DNA of 64,000 bases from assembly GCF_030463565.1 (NCBI RefSeq), contig NC_134646.1:68341710-68405709 (forward strand), written 5' to 3'. Shown piece after piece: positions 22,001 to 34,980 of the stretch. The notes beneath the pieces were generated by a model. It saw only the letters and a list, made by a program, of their open reading frames with translations. It ran no database searches and was not told the DNA's origin. Numbering within the stretch: the stretch's first letter is position 1; each line of letters opens with the position of its first letter. The translations under genes and the position numbers were made by a program. This stretch comes from Pelecanus crispus. Its lineage: Eukaryota; Chordata; Aves; Pelecaniformes; Pelecanidae.

Positions 22001-25000
22001 CACTTGGCTATACCTCTCAACTACAAAGTAATTTACAATCATAAAACTGAACTTGATCAGGCTGAAAAATGGCATATGACAATTTGTACTAAAGTAATTG
22101 TTTCTGCACAGTAGAATACAATAAAACTGATTCTGCCAGGCCCAGTTCAGTGCTTTTATGTGCCCTCAAGGCACCATTTATACTCCAATAAAGGGAATTT
22201 GTGCATTGAAAATTATTATATCCTTAAATCACAACAATTCTCTGGCTTTTGTACTTGCAAAACTATAAAATGACTAATCAAGATGCCTCCCCAGAAAGTT
22301 GAACAGTTAGTATTTTTCCCCCTCATCCCAAAGACGTGCTGCTGGGTTGGGATTGGTTTTTTAGGACCTTTGTGAAGGAAAGGGCTTTGAGGTAATGAAA
22401 GATCTTTTACCAAAACAAAAGAGGAGGCTTTAACAAGTTACTCTTTAGCTCCATTGTAAATGTAGTGGTCCATTCCAGATCAGTCAACTTCTCCATCAGT
22501 TTACAAAGAAATTTCCAATAGGGCAAATCCCAGATTCTGCCAGAACTCCATTTGTTTGTTTATTTTTTCTTAATTTGACTTGCCAAGGATTTGTGTTTGA
22601 CTTGTTGCCATGAATAAAATTATTCCTCTTTCAACAATGGGCTCTCCGGGAATAGTGTGGGAAAGCTAATCCCATTACACAGCTCAGAAGTTCCCACTCA
22701 GTGCTGACCCAGGAAAGGCAGCTTATCAGGCACTTAGCAGAGCTGTCAGCTGGTCAGCTCAAGTGGGGTATTCTTCTTTGTGGAGCGAAGCAGGACAGCA
22801 GGAGCAGTAGTAGCATTTTATTTGTTTGTTTTAAGTAAATAGAACAACAGGGAACTTTTACATCCTTGACCTGACAGTCTTGTTCATGTAAATAGAAGAC
22901 ATTAATGGTAAAGCATACTACAGTGTCATTAACACACTGGTCAGATGTGTTAATTAATTTATAATCAACAGATGAGAGGAGTCTTCCCAAACTGCTGTGT
23001 CTTGTGACATTTTCTTTGACCGTCGATCTTCATTTGCAATAGCTCAGACTATTCAAGTCATTTCCTAGATGCCTCTAACAGAATGGCTTTCCCTCAAGGG
23101 AAGTTGTTTTCAGACTCAATGATGCCTTCATATTTTTGGTCTAAGTGATGGGCATCTTGTGATAGCTCTTGTCACATGGCCAAGGTCTACTGATGATGGA
23201 GGGGAGATAAATACCTAGAGAAACAGCTCTTTTCCTTGCTAAGGTGGAGACAGTGGCAGGACTGACCGGGGAAGGGGCCTTGCTTCACAGTAATGAGGTG
23301 AGAATTTGCTGGTGAGGGACAAAAGCGTCTATTTAAGCATTAGAAAACACATGGAAAAACATGTAACTACCTTGGTTTTGAATGTGATTTTTAGTTTTCT
23401 TTTAATGTAACTCTGTGTTTGACTTGTGAAGCCATTGCTGCATCTGACTTGTGAGCACCTGGAATACTGTTTTTCAGAAGCCCAAGCACTGGAGACTGAG
23501 TTATTGATAGAATCGAGTGCCAGACTGAGTCTAACTTCAGTCTTACTAGTGCTGGTGTCTTAATAGATTGTCCTAATTGTTCAAGTAAAGTGAAGTAATA
23601 CCCGGTTGCTGGTAAAAAAAATACCACACTGGATCAGGACTCAGAAAAATTTGGATTCAGGTCACAGTGCAGCTTGTGAATATCTTGTTGTGTACAGATC
23701 TTGCCTTCCTTTGCCCAATATTCCTAGTATTTCTCTTTTGCCTCTGTGTAAGTATAATGCTCATATTCAGAAAACATAAACCAAACTGAGAGTCTTGAAT
23801 AGCCTAGTGATGACAGCCTAACCAGAAAGTACTGGTGTTTTAAAATGTCGTTTAGAGAATGGCCTTATTAAATTCTTCTTTAAGAGTCAATGCATTAGCA
23901 TTTTTTTCCTTTGCTTTATTGCAAGCAGTTAAATTACTTTAAAGCAGCTCCTATTTCTAATATACTTCTCAAGATGAGCCAATCTTGTAAGCTACGAGAT
24001 GTCATCAGTTCCCAATGCCAGTGAAGATGGCTGAGGGAGCTCAGTGATTCCACAGAACAAGGACTCTACAGGGAACTGTCCTTCAGTTATAGTTTGTCAT
24101 TTGTTTACTTTCATAGGTTTTTAACCAACAGCATGGCATCCTGCAATTCTGTGTTTCTGTGCTTTTTTTTTTTTCCCCCCTCTTTTCAGGGCAAGTATAG
24201 GCAACCGTCAATTTTGTGTACTCAATATTTAGACTGTATAGCGTAAAAGGCTAACAAAATGCAACTTGTCTTACAGCACTGGGGTGTGCCAACTATTACC
24301 TGCTAAAGGAAATAAGGATGCTGAACTAGATAAATATGATCTGTGTTTTAGTTTTGCAATTTTTTTTTAATTGCCTGTTACTTCATTGCCCAAGGTCAGT
24401 CTTGTCAGACAAGTGGACCAACAGTTCTCTAGAGTAACATAAAACCATTAAGTTGCTCTTTGATCTTGCACCTTCTTTAGAACCTTTTAATCAATTAACC
24501 ATGAAGCTACTCCACTTGTCTTATTTCCTGCACATAAAACTGCTTTGGTTGAGCTGACACATTACTACATTATAGATCAAAGATCGAAGGAAACTTCACA
24601 TCCAACCAGGATAATTATGTGGAATTTTTCTGAATCTGTTATATACATTTTCATGCCTCAGACGGAGGAAAACAGCATTTTCATCTAGACTGAATTAAAG
24701 GATTAATGTATATTTTAAAGGGTGGCTAAATGGGTTTGTGCATGATTGACCTTACACAAGGTGTGGATAGATTTCATGGCTAGGTAGCTGAGCCTCAAGT
24801 GTCCATCTGTCCTTTGAGAGTACCCACTATTGATAGTAACAGGAAACATGACCTGTTGGAACATAAGCACTGATCTCTTGTTTAGGATGCCTTTAAATAA
24901 GAAAGAGAATTTAAATATTGAATGCATTGTAATGTCATACAGATTGAAATCCTTTTAGCCCAGGGATTAAATTTTGGTAATGGAAAGAGTTGTGGTTTCA

Positions 25001-28000
25001 GGCTTGTAGGGCCACACTTCTGCGATCTTACTTGTGTGCACAAAATGCTTTTTAATCAGAAGAATCAGAGATACCTTCAGTATTAATGTTCTTAGAGATC
25101 TGTGATTGTTAATACTTTCTAGTTATATGGAAATTAAGGTGTCTGAAAATATATACTCCATTCACTCTGGCCAAATGCTAGAATACACAAACAGCTTCCA
25201 TCAGCTCCTCATTGAGCTTCTCCCTTAAGCGGGACAGAGTGTCACCCACACCAGTCAAATGGAGCAAAGCGTCTGCTCACTCAGATTTTGCTCAAGGCAT
25301 ATTTTGCACAGATGTTTCTTGTGGGATTGGTTTGTTCTCCTTCTGCTTGCTGATGCCAAAAGTGAAGATGGCCTGGCCCAGATAAGAGTGTCACCTGGTG
25401 CATGTGCATTGGTAGCAGGTAGCAATACCAAGAACCAGCACAATTTCTGAAGAAAAACTTGGCCCTGTGGATTTCTTTAAACCAGTAAAGAAGCGTTTTT
25501 GAAAGAATCCACTTTGTGAAATGATGGTGTAGGATATTGATGTTCTTCACAGACATCCCCTTCTTCTCTGAAGATGTATCTTGTAACTAGACACTCTATA
25601 CTTAAAAGTAGATAGGAGATGGGAACCCTTAGAGCTGCTGTAACTCACATTATTTTTATGCTAAGTTTAAGCCACACTCTCTTTGCAAATCTGTATTGAT
25701 TTTTCTGAATGTTACACTTCCTTTAGCTAAACAGCTCCCTGCTGATGTTTGTCATCTTCCTTTTAAGCTGAATTAAAAGAGAATGAACAAGTTTGTAGAT
25801 GGCATGAATAAAGTGCTCTTTGATAGATATACTTCTTGTCTTCTGAACAAAGAAGAGTACATTCAGCTCTTGGTACTAAGGAAGAAATATTTTCCGTAAT
25901 CACCCTCTGTACAAATTCCTCATTTAAGTCTAAATGGAAATTTCCCAGAAAATGAAAGTATGTTTGTAAAACTTACTCTTACATTTACCACTGCAGTATC
26001 TTTTTCATGCTGGATTTAGGATTCAGTGGGGTGCTTTCCTTCTGGGATTTGAAAAGACACAAAAATCCAAAAGGAGTCAGGAGGAGGTTACGCTTGATTT
26101 TGAGCCTAAAACAGGCCAAACTTTAGGTTCTGTTGTTTGTTTTCTTTCTACCTCAAGCTATAAATCATCCCAGATTCATCAAACTGTTTGCAAATCTAAT
26201 CCAAGATGGACCAAGTTACAGACTGGACCAAGATGTAGGTTTATAGTAATGCCTGAAAACAGGAAAGACTTTAGATCAGAAAAGAAAAAACTATCTGGTT
26301 TCATTACACGTGGCTTCAGGTTTCATTACAAAAGGTTTTACATGCCTTTGATCCCCTAATTTGGCCAAAAACAAACAAAAAAAGAAGTGATCTCCACGTG
26401 CACACAGCTATTTCAGTGCATGCATGTGACTAAAATAGATATGCTGTACCCCAGAGAACTACAGTGTTTTCCATACAGACATGCTGCATTTAAATGAATA
26501 GATTGCAAAGTCAAGATAGATTAGGTCAAACGTCCTCACTGCCAGCTAACTTGAATTCTTAATCATATCTGCTGTTGTTCAGAGCTGCTTAGGGGAACCA
26601 AAAGGCATAAATAAGTTCACATCCTGGGGAAAAAAAAAGGGTACTTTCTACCCTTATATATGTGTGTATAAATATACACAGACACTAAAGTATAGATTTT
26701 ACAAGAAGAATCTGTTTTCCATAATGCTTTCTTATGGAGCCACAACTGAGTCTTTAAAAGTGAGTATTAAAGAAGTGACTTCACTAGAAGCAGTTTTTCT
26801 ACAATAGTACTCACTTCATTTTATTTTTTTGGTTGAAGACCTCCTGTCTTTCATTTTTGACTGCTCTTGCTGAAGAGGAATTGCCAATTCTCTTTGCTCC
26901 TCTGGAGTTTGGAAAGCAGCACTAAAAAGCAAGTTCATTTCCCACAAATCCTCAGCACCGCTCACATGGGGAAGAGGGACAGAGCCAAGAGAGAGGGGCA
27001 CAAAGGTTTTTCTGAAGTAAGGCAAGTGACGGCTCCTTTAGCTAACCCGCTGGAGGACGGACCACAGTTCCAAACCCAGGTTTGGTGCACTGAAGCCATC
27101 AACTCCTTTTTCTAGCAGATAAAATTTTAGTGGCTCCAGGCCAGCTAAGCTGGGTTTACAGCTGCTTTGCATCACAGAAACAGCATGAAGCAGCTTGAGC
27201 CTACAGTGAATCTGGCCCTAGATGTCTTAAATCTGCAATATTTTCTTCTCTATGGGCTAATACCATTGTTTTTATGCATTTTACAAGCCTGTTCGTTACC
27301 ATGTGAAATTTAAATGGACTGTGGTCACTTCTGCTAAAATAAGTTATTCCCCAAATGGTTCTTTCATGTCAGCATGAAGTAACAGTAGGATGACTTCTGT
27401 GGCTGGTCACTGCCTTCTGGGCTATAAGTGTCCTTTCTACAAAATTTTGAAAATATATGGCTGTCTTTGTTACTCATGAGCAATTGCAGCAGTTAATTCC
27501 CTTGTGTGTTCACTGCCTAGCAATTCGATATAGCCAGAGCTGGTTCCTTTTTATCATTCTTATTCTTATTTCCCAGGCACTCATACCTTACCTATTTGAA
27601 TGCTTATTCTTCATTCGCTTAGGAAAAAAAACCCAAGTTGGGGCATCTTTTTTGCTTGTTTGTTTGTTCCTAGCCTTTGAATGGATCACTGAGCAGATTT
27701 TCAGTTAGGTCTAGGTCTCTTTATCCTTCCTTTCAATTAACCTGAAGTTATGCATGCTTTTCAGAATGAAAATGAAGAGGCCTTATTCTCCACATCACGC
27801 ACAGAGTGGGGGTTTTATTACTTAAACATTTTGTCAGCTACCAGTCCTGCTGATTGGTACAAGCACTTTGCCGTAACAGTTTCATAAATAATACTTGTTT
27901 TTTTAAATGCTTAAATATTAATTAGCTGCAGAGTGTTCTTTCCATCACCAGCACGGTGTTTTGCCCCCACCAGATGCTTCCAGTTAGTTTAGTGAGTGTA

Positions 28001-28287
28001 CACGCAGGAAGGTGATTGCTGTGACTTACTGCAAAGGGAAGGAAGAGGTGTCTCATCTGGGAGGGCTGTGGGAATGGCAGGCACAGTCAGCTCTGGAGCC
28101 GGGTGCGTGGGAAGCGGCGGGAGGCAAGCAGTGCCTGGAGTGCCTGGAGCTGGAGGGAAGGGGTGAATGCCAAAGGCTGGTCTGTGGTTTGTGATAGCGG
28201 ATGATGAGCACTGTTTTGATCAAGTGGGACTTAACGAACCTTTTGCTTCTCATTTTTAAGCTGGTTTGCAAAGTTTCTCACTAGGTT

Positions 28288-28340
28288 TTTTTTTTTGGTT
28301 TTTTTTTTGTTTTGTTTTGTTTGGTTTTTTGTTTTGTTTT
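28288..28340. repeat. T/G-rich low-complexity tract
   Basis: Runs of T separated by single or double G over about 53 bases; a similar smaller tract lies at 20197-20225. No retroposon body was recognised next to it. Confidence 0.85.
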
Positions 28341-28792
28341 TAATTTAGGATAACAGTGAACCTTCTTCTGCAGTGGAGTCTGTGCAGTGCCATATGGTCT
28401 CACTGTGGGTATTCAGACACAGAAATGTGCCCAAACCTTCCTCTCCCAAAAAGGTATACTAGAATTAGGTAACTGTAAGGCCCCTTTTTCTTCCTCCTCT
28501 AGCCCTGGACACACTGCAGTAATTATTTCTAGGGGTGTACTTGCAGACTTGCTTAATCGCTTTGTTCACTAATCATGTAAAAGTTTGTTCAGCATAAAGA
28601 AGGCAACAACTAATGAATAATTACTTCTGATTTTTCTGAGAGCTTAGAAACAATTTTTTTTTTGTAGATCTGTGTGTTTTCTGTGGTCAGTTTTATCTGC
28701 TGTTGACAATTACTTGTGTCCTTACCTTTCCCATAGAGAATAATCATAGAACTGCCCAAAAATGGGTGAACTGATAGGGAAGGAAATCCAAT

Positions 28793-28835
28793 TAAAAAAA
28801 AAAAAAAAAGAAAAAAAGGGAGGGAAAAAAAAGGA
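28793..28835. repeat. A-rich low-complexity tract
   Basis: Runs of A with interspersed G over about 43 bases; gives rise to spurious Lys-rich open frames. No adjacent retroposon was recognised. Confidence 0.85.
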
Positions 28836-31800
28836 GAGAGAACAGGCAAACTTCATATTCTTTAAACTTGCCATTTCAAAACAGCAAGCAACTTCTAAAG
28901 CACAGGTCAGCTGGTACCGCTCTTATTGCTGTTACCATAGCAGAAACACAGAAATGTGATTAAATAAATAAAGCTAATCAGAAGCAAAAAAACAAGTTTG
29001 CAGTAAAAACAGCTCAAGTTAACCTATTCTCAGAGGACTTTGAAAGAAAACATACTTCTAAAGATGTGCTGTGAGAGATTTTAGGCACAGCTGCAGGGAA
29101 AAAAAGGTATCCGTTGCCTCTCTTTAGAAGGATTAAATCTGTCCTGGAAATTAACCAAAGTGGACAAATGGGCCATCACACAGAAACAACAGACTGAAGC
29201 CCAGAATGTGAAAAACTATGAGAAAGAAGAAAAATGTCCTGGAAAAAGGCTACTGGATCTTTTTAAGGAACTTTAATGACAGAGTAAGCAACCCAGGCAC
29301 ATTAATTCTATCTTTACTTGTTTCTTGTGATACAGAAAGTATCCTAAAAAGAATTAAAAAAAAAAAAAGTTCTAGCAGACGAAAACCAGATAGCAGTTCC
29401 CCTGGTCTGAGTCTATAAATCCATAAAATATGTAAGTTTATAGCAATCTATGTATGTCAGACTGTTCCACGGGAGGTAATGTAACATTTTCCAAATTATA
29501 AAGGACATGAAAATGTCTGATCTCTGCAGCTGGATATGTAACCTGTCTCTCCTTCTTTAAGGCAGGTCTTCTGATCCCTCTACAAATGTTAACAAATACC
29601 TAAAAAAGGAACAAAAAGCAAGTCTTAATCTCCTGTGTGTAGTATAGGGCAGCGATTGAGAGAACTGAGGCACAATGTTTGGAACTAAAGGAGTTTACCT
29701 CTGAACTGGAATGCAATAAAAGGATGGAGTTGTAAAGACCAGAACGCATTACTAAGATCAACATTTTGAAATTAAGCTGTGGATCTGGGAGGCACTTTTC
29801 AAGTCTGTTCCCATGGCTGAGCAAAATTCCTGCAGCATGGGTGTCATGCTGTAGAGCTGGAGCGTATTTGCTGGGACTGTGGATAGCCAGAAGTCTTGCT
29901 GTTTAGTGAGATGACTGTTTTTTCTCAACTTGACAAATGACATGCAGCACTGACAGAATACTTCTCCTTTGCTGGCCATCACCCCTACGGACACTGGCCA
30001 GAACAGCAGCAGCAGGAACATACCCTCCAACTCTGATTTAATCACATGGAGCCCAGGAGACTAGTGAATAGAGCTGTTAACTCTCTGTTTGGTTTGCTTT
30101 TCCCATCTGTGTTTGATTAAGCTGAGAGCAAGATTTATTCACTTTTTTAACATCAAGAGCTGTTGGTGTCCAAGATGATGGTTGATGTTAAGGTATACAT
30201 ACGCAGTTTAACCTGGCTGAGGGCCAAAGAGGCCTATGATTTCCAGCCTAGACAATTTATTTGCAAAAGGACACAAAATCCCTCTGCTCTCAGACATTTC
30301 TGAAAGGATGAGCACAACTACTTCCCGCTCTCCCTGGAACACAATACATAAAGAATGCAGTAAAACAGTAGGCTCTCCAGGATAAGCCAGGCTCTCCAGG
30401 CATGCAGGCAAACACTTCAGTTTTACTTTACTCCTGACAGCCCCTACATAGTCACAACTACCAACGATTTTCTGATTTCCACTCCAGGAATCTTAAATAG
30501 ATTGGAGATACCAGCTCAGTGTATAAATATTTCTTCTAAAAGCCAAGAATCCTGAATGGCTCAGCTGGGGAATTGCACTTTATGGGAACTGAAATTATGT
30601 GCCAGGCTCTCCGCTGTAAGGTGGGATAGCTGAAGCACAGACACTCGCACGCCTAACGAGCTACCGCGAGAATAACACTTGCTTCTAAAGGAGAAGAAAA
30701 GCAACCAGAAGATGGGATTTTGAATTGCTTCAAAAAGATAAACTTTTCCTCAAACAACAGGGTTAACTCAAGATAGACAGATCAAGTGTGCATTTTTCAG
30801 AACTGTAAGGAGGTTTCTTTTAAATACGTAAGTTTCAGGCAGTAACAGATAAAGCTCCCAAAATCCAGAGCCTCAATGCAAACAGCCTCCAACATTCTTG
30901 ACACTTTTCCAAAACTTCTGGGCATTTCTTTCTCAACAACAAGCTCCTTTCCAAAACGTACCACTCTCCCCCTCATCTCTTAATCATCACTCATCTCATC
31001 AAAACTAACACGGTGACATCCACTTTCTCTATTGCCTTGCTACTATTCCTGAAAGTACACTGTGGATCATCAGGTCTGCCAGATTTGTTGTTATCTAGAA
31101 AAACTCTGCAGTCTGGTATTTCCAGGCAAATGTCTTCGTAACTTCGTATAATATATTGACTGTGGCACCTACACAGAGCATCATCATATTACAGTGATTC
31201 TTGTAATACTAAGCTTCATGGTACCCCCATATGGCAATAAAAAGTATTCTGAACACAAGACAAAATTGTTATTTCAGTAGAGCTTAGAAAATAAACTGTA
31301 TCTCTCGAAGCTTTTTCAAAGCCCACCATTGGTTTGCGTAAAACAGTATTTGTATCACTCACATATCCATCTTCCCCAGAAACCTTAATACAGGCTGCAG
31401 AATCTGGGTTTCTGTGTGTGATAGTTCCTGTTCTGAATTGACTTGCAATGTTGAACAAAAAAGCAATGACTTTTGTTACTGTTTCGTTCAAGAAGAATGG
31501 TCTTTTTTCCATGCTCTTTCACATTTTTATCATCTGTGAGATGACAGTAAGAGCTGTGCATGAGCCAGTACAAATTAAACAGTATTCATGTGCTCTTTTA
31601 TAGCTTTTAAGAATACTGGCAGAAAATGATGGAATCTGCAAGTTTCAGTTTTCTTGATTTCTAATGGAAAAAGAATTTGAATTGTATGCAGCGTCAACTT
31701 GAAGTAAGGAACTTGGTCACTGTACTGAGTCGTATCCTTCAGACCCAATGCTGTTTATGCATTTTATTCAATACATTAAAAGCAGACTGTATGAGAGTGA

Positions 31801-33009
31801 TTCCTATAGCAGGCAGCAGACCCTGGGAGAGAAACCTAATCCCCAAGCACTGTGTTAAAAGCTGCATAGCTTATGTTTTTGAATGAAAACCTACGTGTCT
31901 GGAGTGTTTTGCACTGAACTAAATTCTCCACTATGTTAGCTATGCCTATAGCTACAGTTCCCTCAGGACCCCCATTTCGCTTTTGGGGACTACAGGTACA
32001 AGGCAGCCTGTTACAGCAATATTACAAGAATGTTGATTTAGGCATGAGAAAGCTGCCAGGGTGGCCCATCCCAGTGAGAAAGTTATCTCTTGTCACGCAC
32101 AGTGGCACACCTTGTCGATGCTTAAGGACCTTCAGTGGTGAGAACATGGAGAACACGGGGCTGCTCAGGTTTCTCAGGTGAGCTGAGTCACTGTTTGATG
32201 TAGGTACCTTACATTCCTCCAGAAGGGTAGGTGCCAAAGTTTGGTTTTGTGGGTTTTATTTTTTAAATTCTTAACTTTTTGTTTAGTTCTGCTCATAGAC
32301 CACAAAAAGTCCCTGTCTTGATGGCCTCAGGATCACCAGCAGCTGCTAGCATCGCTTGACTACCAGTGCAAAGTTTCTCTTTCTCTGTCAGTATGAGGAC
32401 AGAAAGCTGTTCAACTCCATATACTTGGTAAAGGGATTTTGATCATAGACAGAAAAAGAATACTGTTTATCCAACAATGCTATATAAGTACTGTTAGCAC
32501 AAAAATGGCGTCTTTTTCCTCAAAGCTACCTCTAGTTACAGAAGATTATTTAGAAGTCATAGAAACTGCAAAGGCGGCCTCATGCCAAAGGCTGTTTCAC
32601 TGGATATTTAGACAAATTCTAAAGTAGACTAAGTAAAATAAATACAGAATTATCTGTAAAAATTCTATTACAGAAGAGAAACCTGGTTAACTATCATCCC
32701 ATCCAATTGCTCTAATTTAAAATACTTAGACTAAGATTAGTGAAAAAGAATCCCTCTGAAGAATGAAATTACTTGCTAAAAGAACTGTCAATTTGCCATT
32801 TGTATAAACATTAAAATATTAGGATAGACTCAATTTGCCTTTTCATGCAGTGTACTTTATTTTTAAGTCTTTTGTTAATTTTGATACGAGTTCAGCTTTG
32901 TTAGTAATGAACTGACATTTTCAGATGTCACTGCCTGTAGGTGTAATAATCCCAAGTTAATTCCTTCTTCAGATTTTCAGCAACGAATACACTAGATCTG
33001 GGGTTGGGT

Positions 33010-34738
33010 TTTATTCTGTTTTTTACCAAATATTCTTTGCAACTACAGATGTTTAATTAAAGGCTGTTAGACAATTTAAACTTCTCAGAAGAATACAAAT
33101 AAAAGCTGTTAATGAAGTAAATATCTGTTTAATTTACAAACATCAGTAGCATTACTGATATCAGTCCAAATAAGACAAAGCACACTGCATTACACATGTA
33201 CATCTAATTTTTTTGTAAAAAAAATAATAAAATAAAATTGAAAAACATCTGCATTTTTACAGGGTACCCTGGGTTTTACTGAAAGAAGAACACAACCCAC
33301 TATTGATTACCAATTCTACATTATAATTTAGCAGCAACATGTTAACATGGGGAACATTAGGGCAGTAAAGTAGTTTTATTATTTGGGGAAAGTCACAGTT
33401 CTTGATAGCACAGCCTTTTTTTCTTTTTTATAAAAAAGGTAAAGAGCTCCATGGGAATATTAATTTATAAAGATCTACCTTCTAATGTCATTTTCTACAC
33501 GCCATCTTATTTTCTGTAAGTACTGTATATGGGGAAAATTAACTTCTCTACAATTGCCACCTAGTGTAAAGACATTTTCTGTCATATATTACAGGTTCTT
33601 GGAAGGTGTCCTGAATATCTGCTGTATGTGAAAACTGCAGATTGTCATCACTTTCAGGTTCAGTGACACCAAGTGGTCAGATTCTAAGGAAAAGCAAAAG
33701 GAAGGGGGAAGGGGAGGAAAAAACAGACCGAAAACATTTACCCCAAGACGACATGCTACGTTAGTTCTATTGCAAAAAATCCTGATTTTTAAGTCCTTTT
33801 AAAAAAAAAATAAAAAAAATTACAAAAATACTGGGACAAATATAAATTAATATATATTAAAGCATTGAAAAACAGTAAAAGGGATGGCCTAAAAGGGTTA
33901 AGTACAATGTACTTTGATACAATAAATATTTCTCAATGAAACCGAATACTGTATAGAGTTGTTTAGAACTCATAGAAACAGAAATCCATATTATTACTAA
34001 TTTATCCATCAATAATCTATTTTTATCATCCCCAAAACATTTATATTACAAAAAATTAATACTGGAAAAGGGCAGATAAACACTTTTTTATGCTTCTTTT
34101 GCTAACATGCTGACATAAAAGTATACATCATCAGGAGATTTCAGGATTATAGTATATTCTCATATCTCCCATTTCCCATCCATTAAATGGGACTCCATCT
34201 TCTCAAGATGCTTAATAATTCCAAAAGATAAAATGTATTTCATACAATTGTTATTTCTGTATAATCTGATTCTTTTCACTCATAATGCTTCCTCATCCAT
34301 AGGTAAGTGATTGGTACGGTCTGTCAAGACAATAAAATATACTGATACCAAAGTGAAAAAACAAGCCTCATGTTCTGGTCAATATTTCATCTCTGAGCTG
34401 TTAAGTTGCAAGTCACATGTGTATAGTGTCAGTGTATCTTCAGCATGTTATAAAGAAGAATCCATGTTAAAAGCAGTAAAAGTTTCCCATCTCTGTTGCA
34501 ACGTTACCAGGTCTTTTTTTTTTTTTTTTTCTTCAAAGCTCCTCTTGGTTATGAGAAGTCTCAGTTCAAGCACTTGAATCTTTTTTCAAATGAAGAAAAA
34601 GTCTTTATTCTCATAATAAAAATAAGTCTGTTCTGTATTTTACAATATATTTCAAATATTTCCACTATGAAGCATTAATTAGTCCGACGCGGTCAATAAG
34701 TATACAACATTTTCAAAAGACAAGTGTGACAGGGACAC
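33010..34738 (-). other. SLIT2: SLIT2 3' UTR (end not fixed)
   Basis: AT-rich sequence directly after the stop codon. It contains an 18-T run at 34513-34530 (A18 in the transcript). Candidate AATAAA signals on the minus strand are at plus positions 34603-34608, 33375-33380, 33010-33015 and 32856-32861. I cannot tell which is used; a long UTR ending near 33.3 or 33.0 kb is plausible. Confidence 0.55.
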
Positions 34739-34980
34739 TTAGGAGGGACAATTTGTACAGCCACACTTCACCACTTTTTCAACCTCGTCCACAAATGACG
34801 ACCCGTCAGTGCATTCAAAAGAGTATTTCCGTCTCTTGCTTCTCAGTGGTCCACAGCACTGCCCGGTTGAACATCCTCCTTTACATTCTAGTCTCGATAC
34901 CTTCTTGGTCGTCTGGCACGCAGCATACCCTTGCTGCTTTTGGTAGTAATCTCGGATTCGTTCCCCTCGACAAGAGATTT
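34739..34980 (-). CDS. SLIT2: SLIT2 last coding exon: C-terminal cystine knot
   Basis: 242 nt up to the TAA stop at 34741-34739. Acceptor TACAG (AG at 34982-34981). It reads [20 protein letters not shown] then [40 protein letters not shown] and the end [14 protein letters not shown]. The cysteine spacing (C..C..GGC..CC..C..CGC..C) is the CTCK dimerisation domain of Slits. Confidence 0.98.

Larger units (their letters stand above)
19048..33000. other. Intergenic region between the endogenous retrovirus and the SLIT2 3' end
   Basis: AT-rich DNA with no convincing coding gene on either strand. All open frames are short, unrelated to families I know, and often overlap in several frames. Contents: AT microsatellite near 19553-19572, T/G-rich tracts at 20197-20225 and 28288-28340, A-rich tract at 28793-28835, a locally GC-richer stretch at 28050-28170, and possible regulatory DNA near 22600-22760. 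Enhancers or non-coding RNAs cannot be excluded. Confidence 0.6.
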
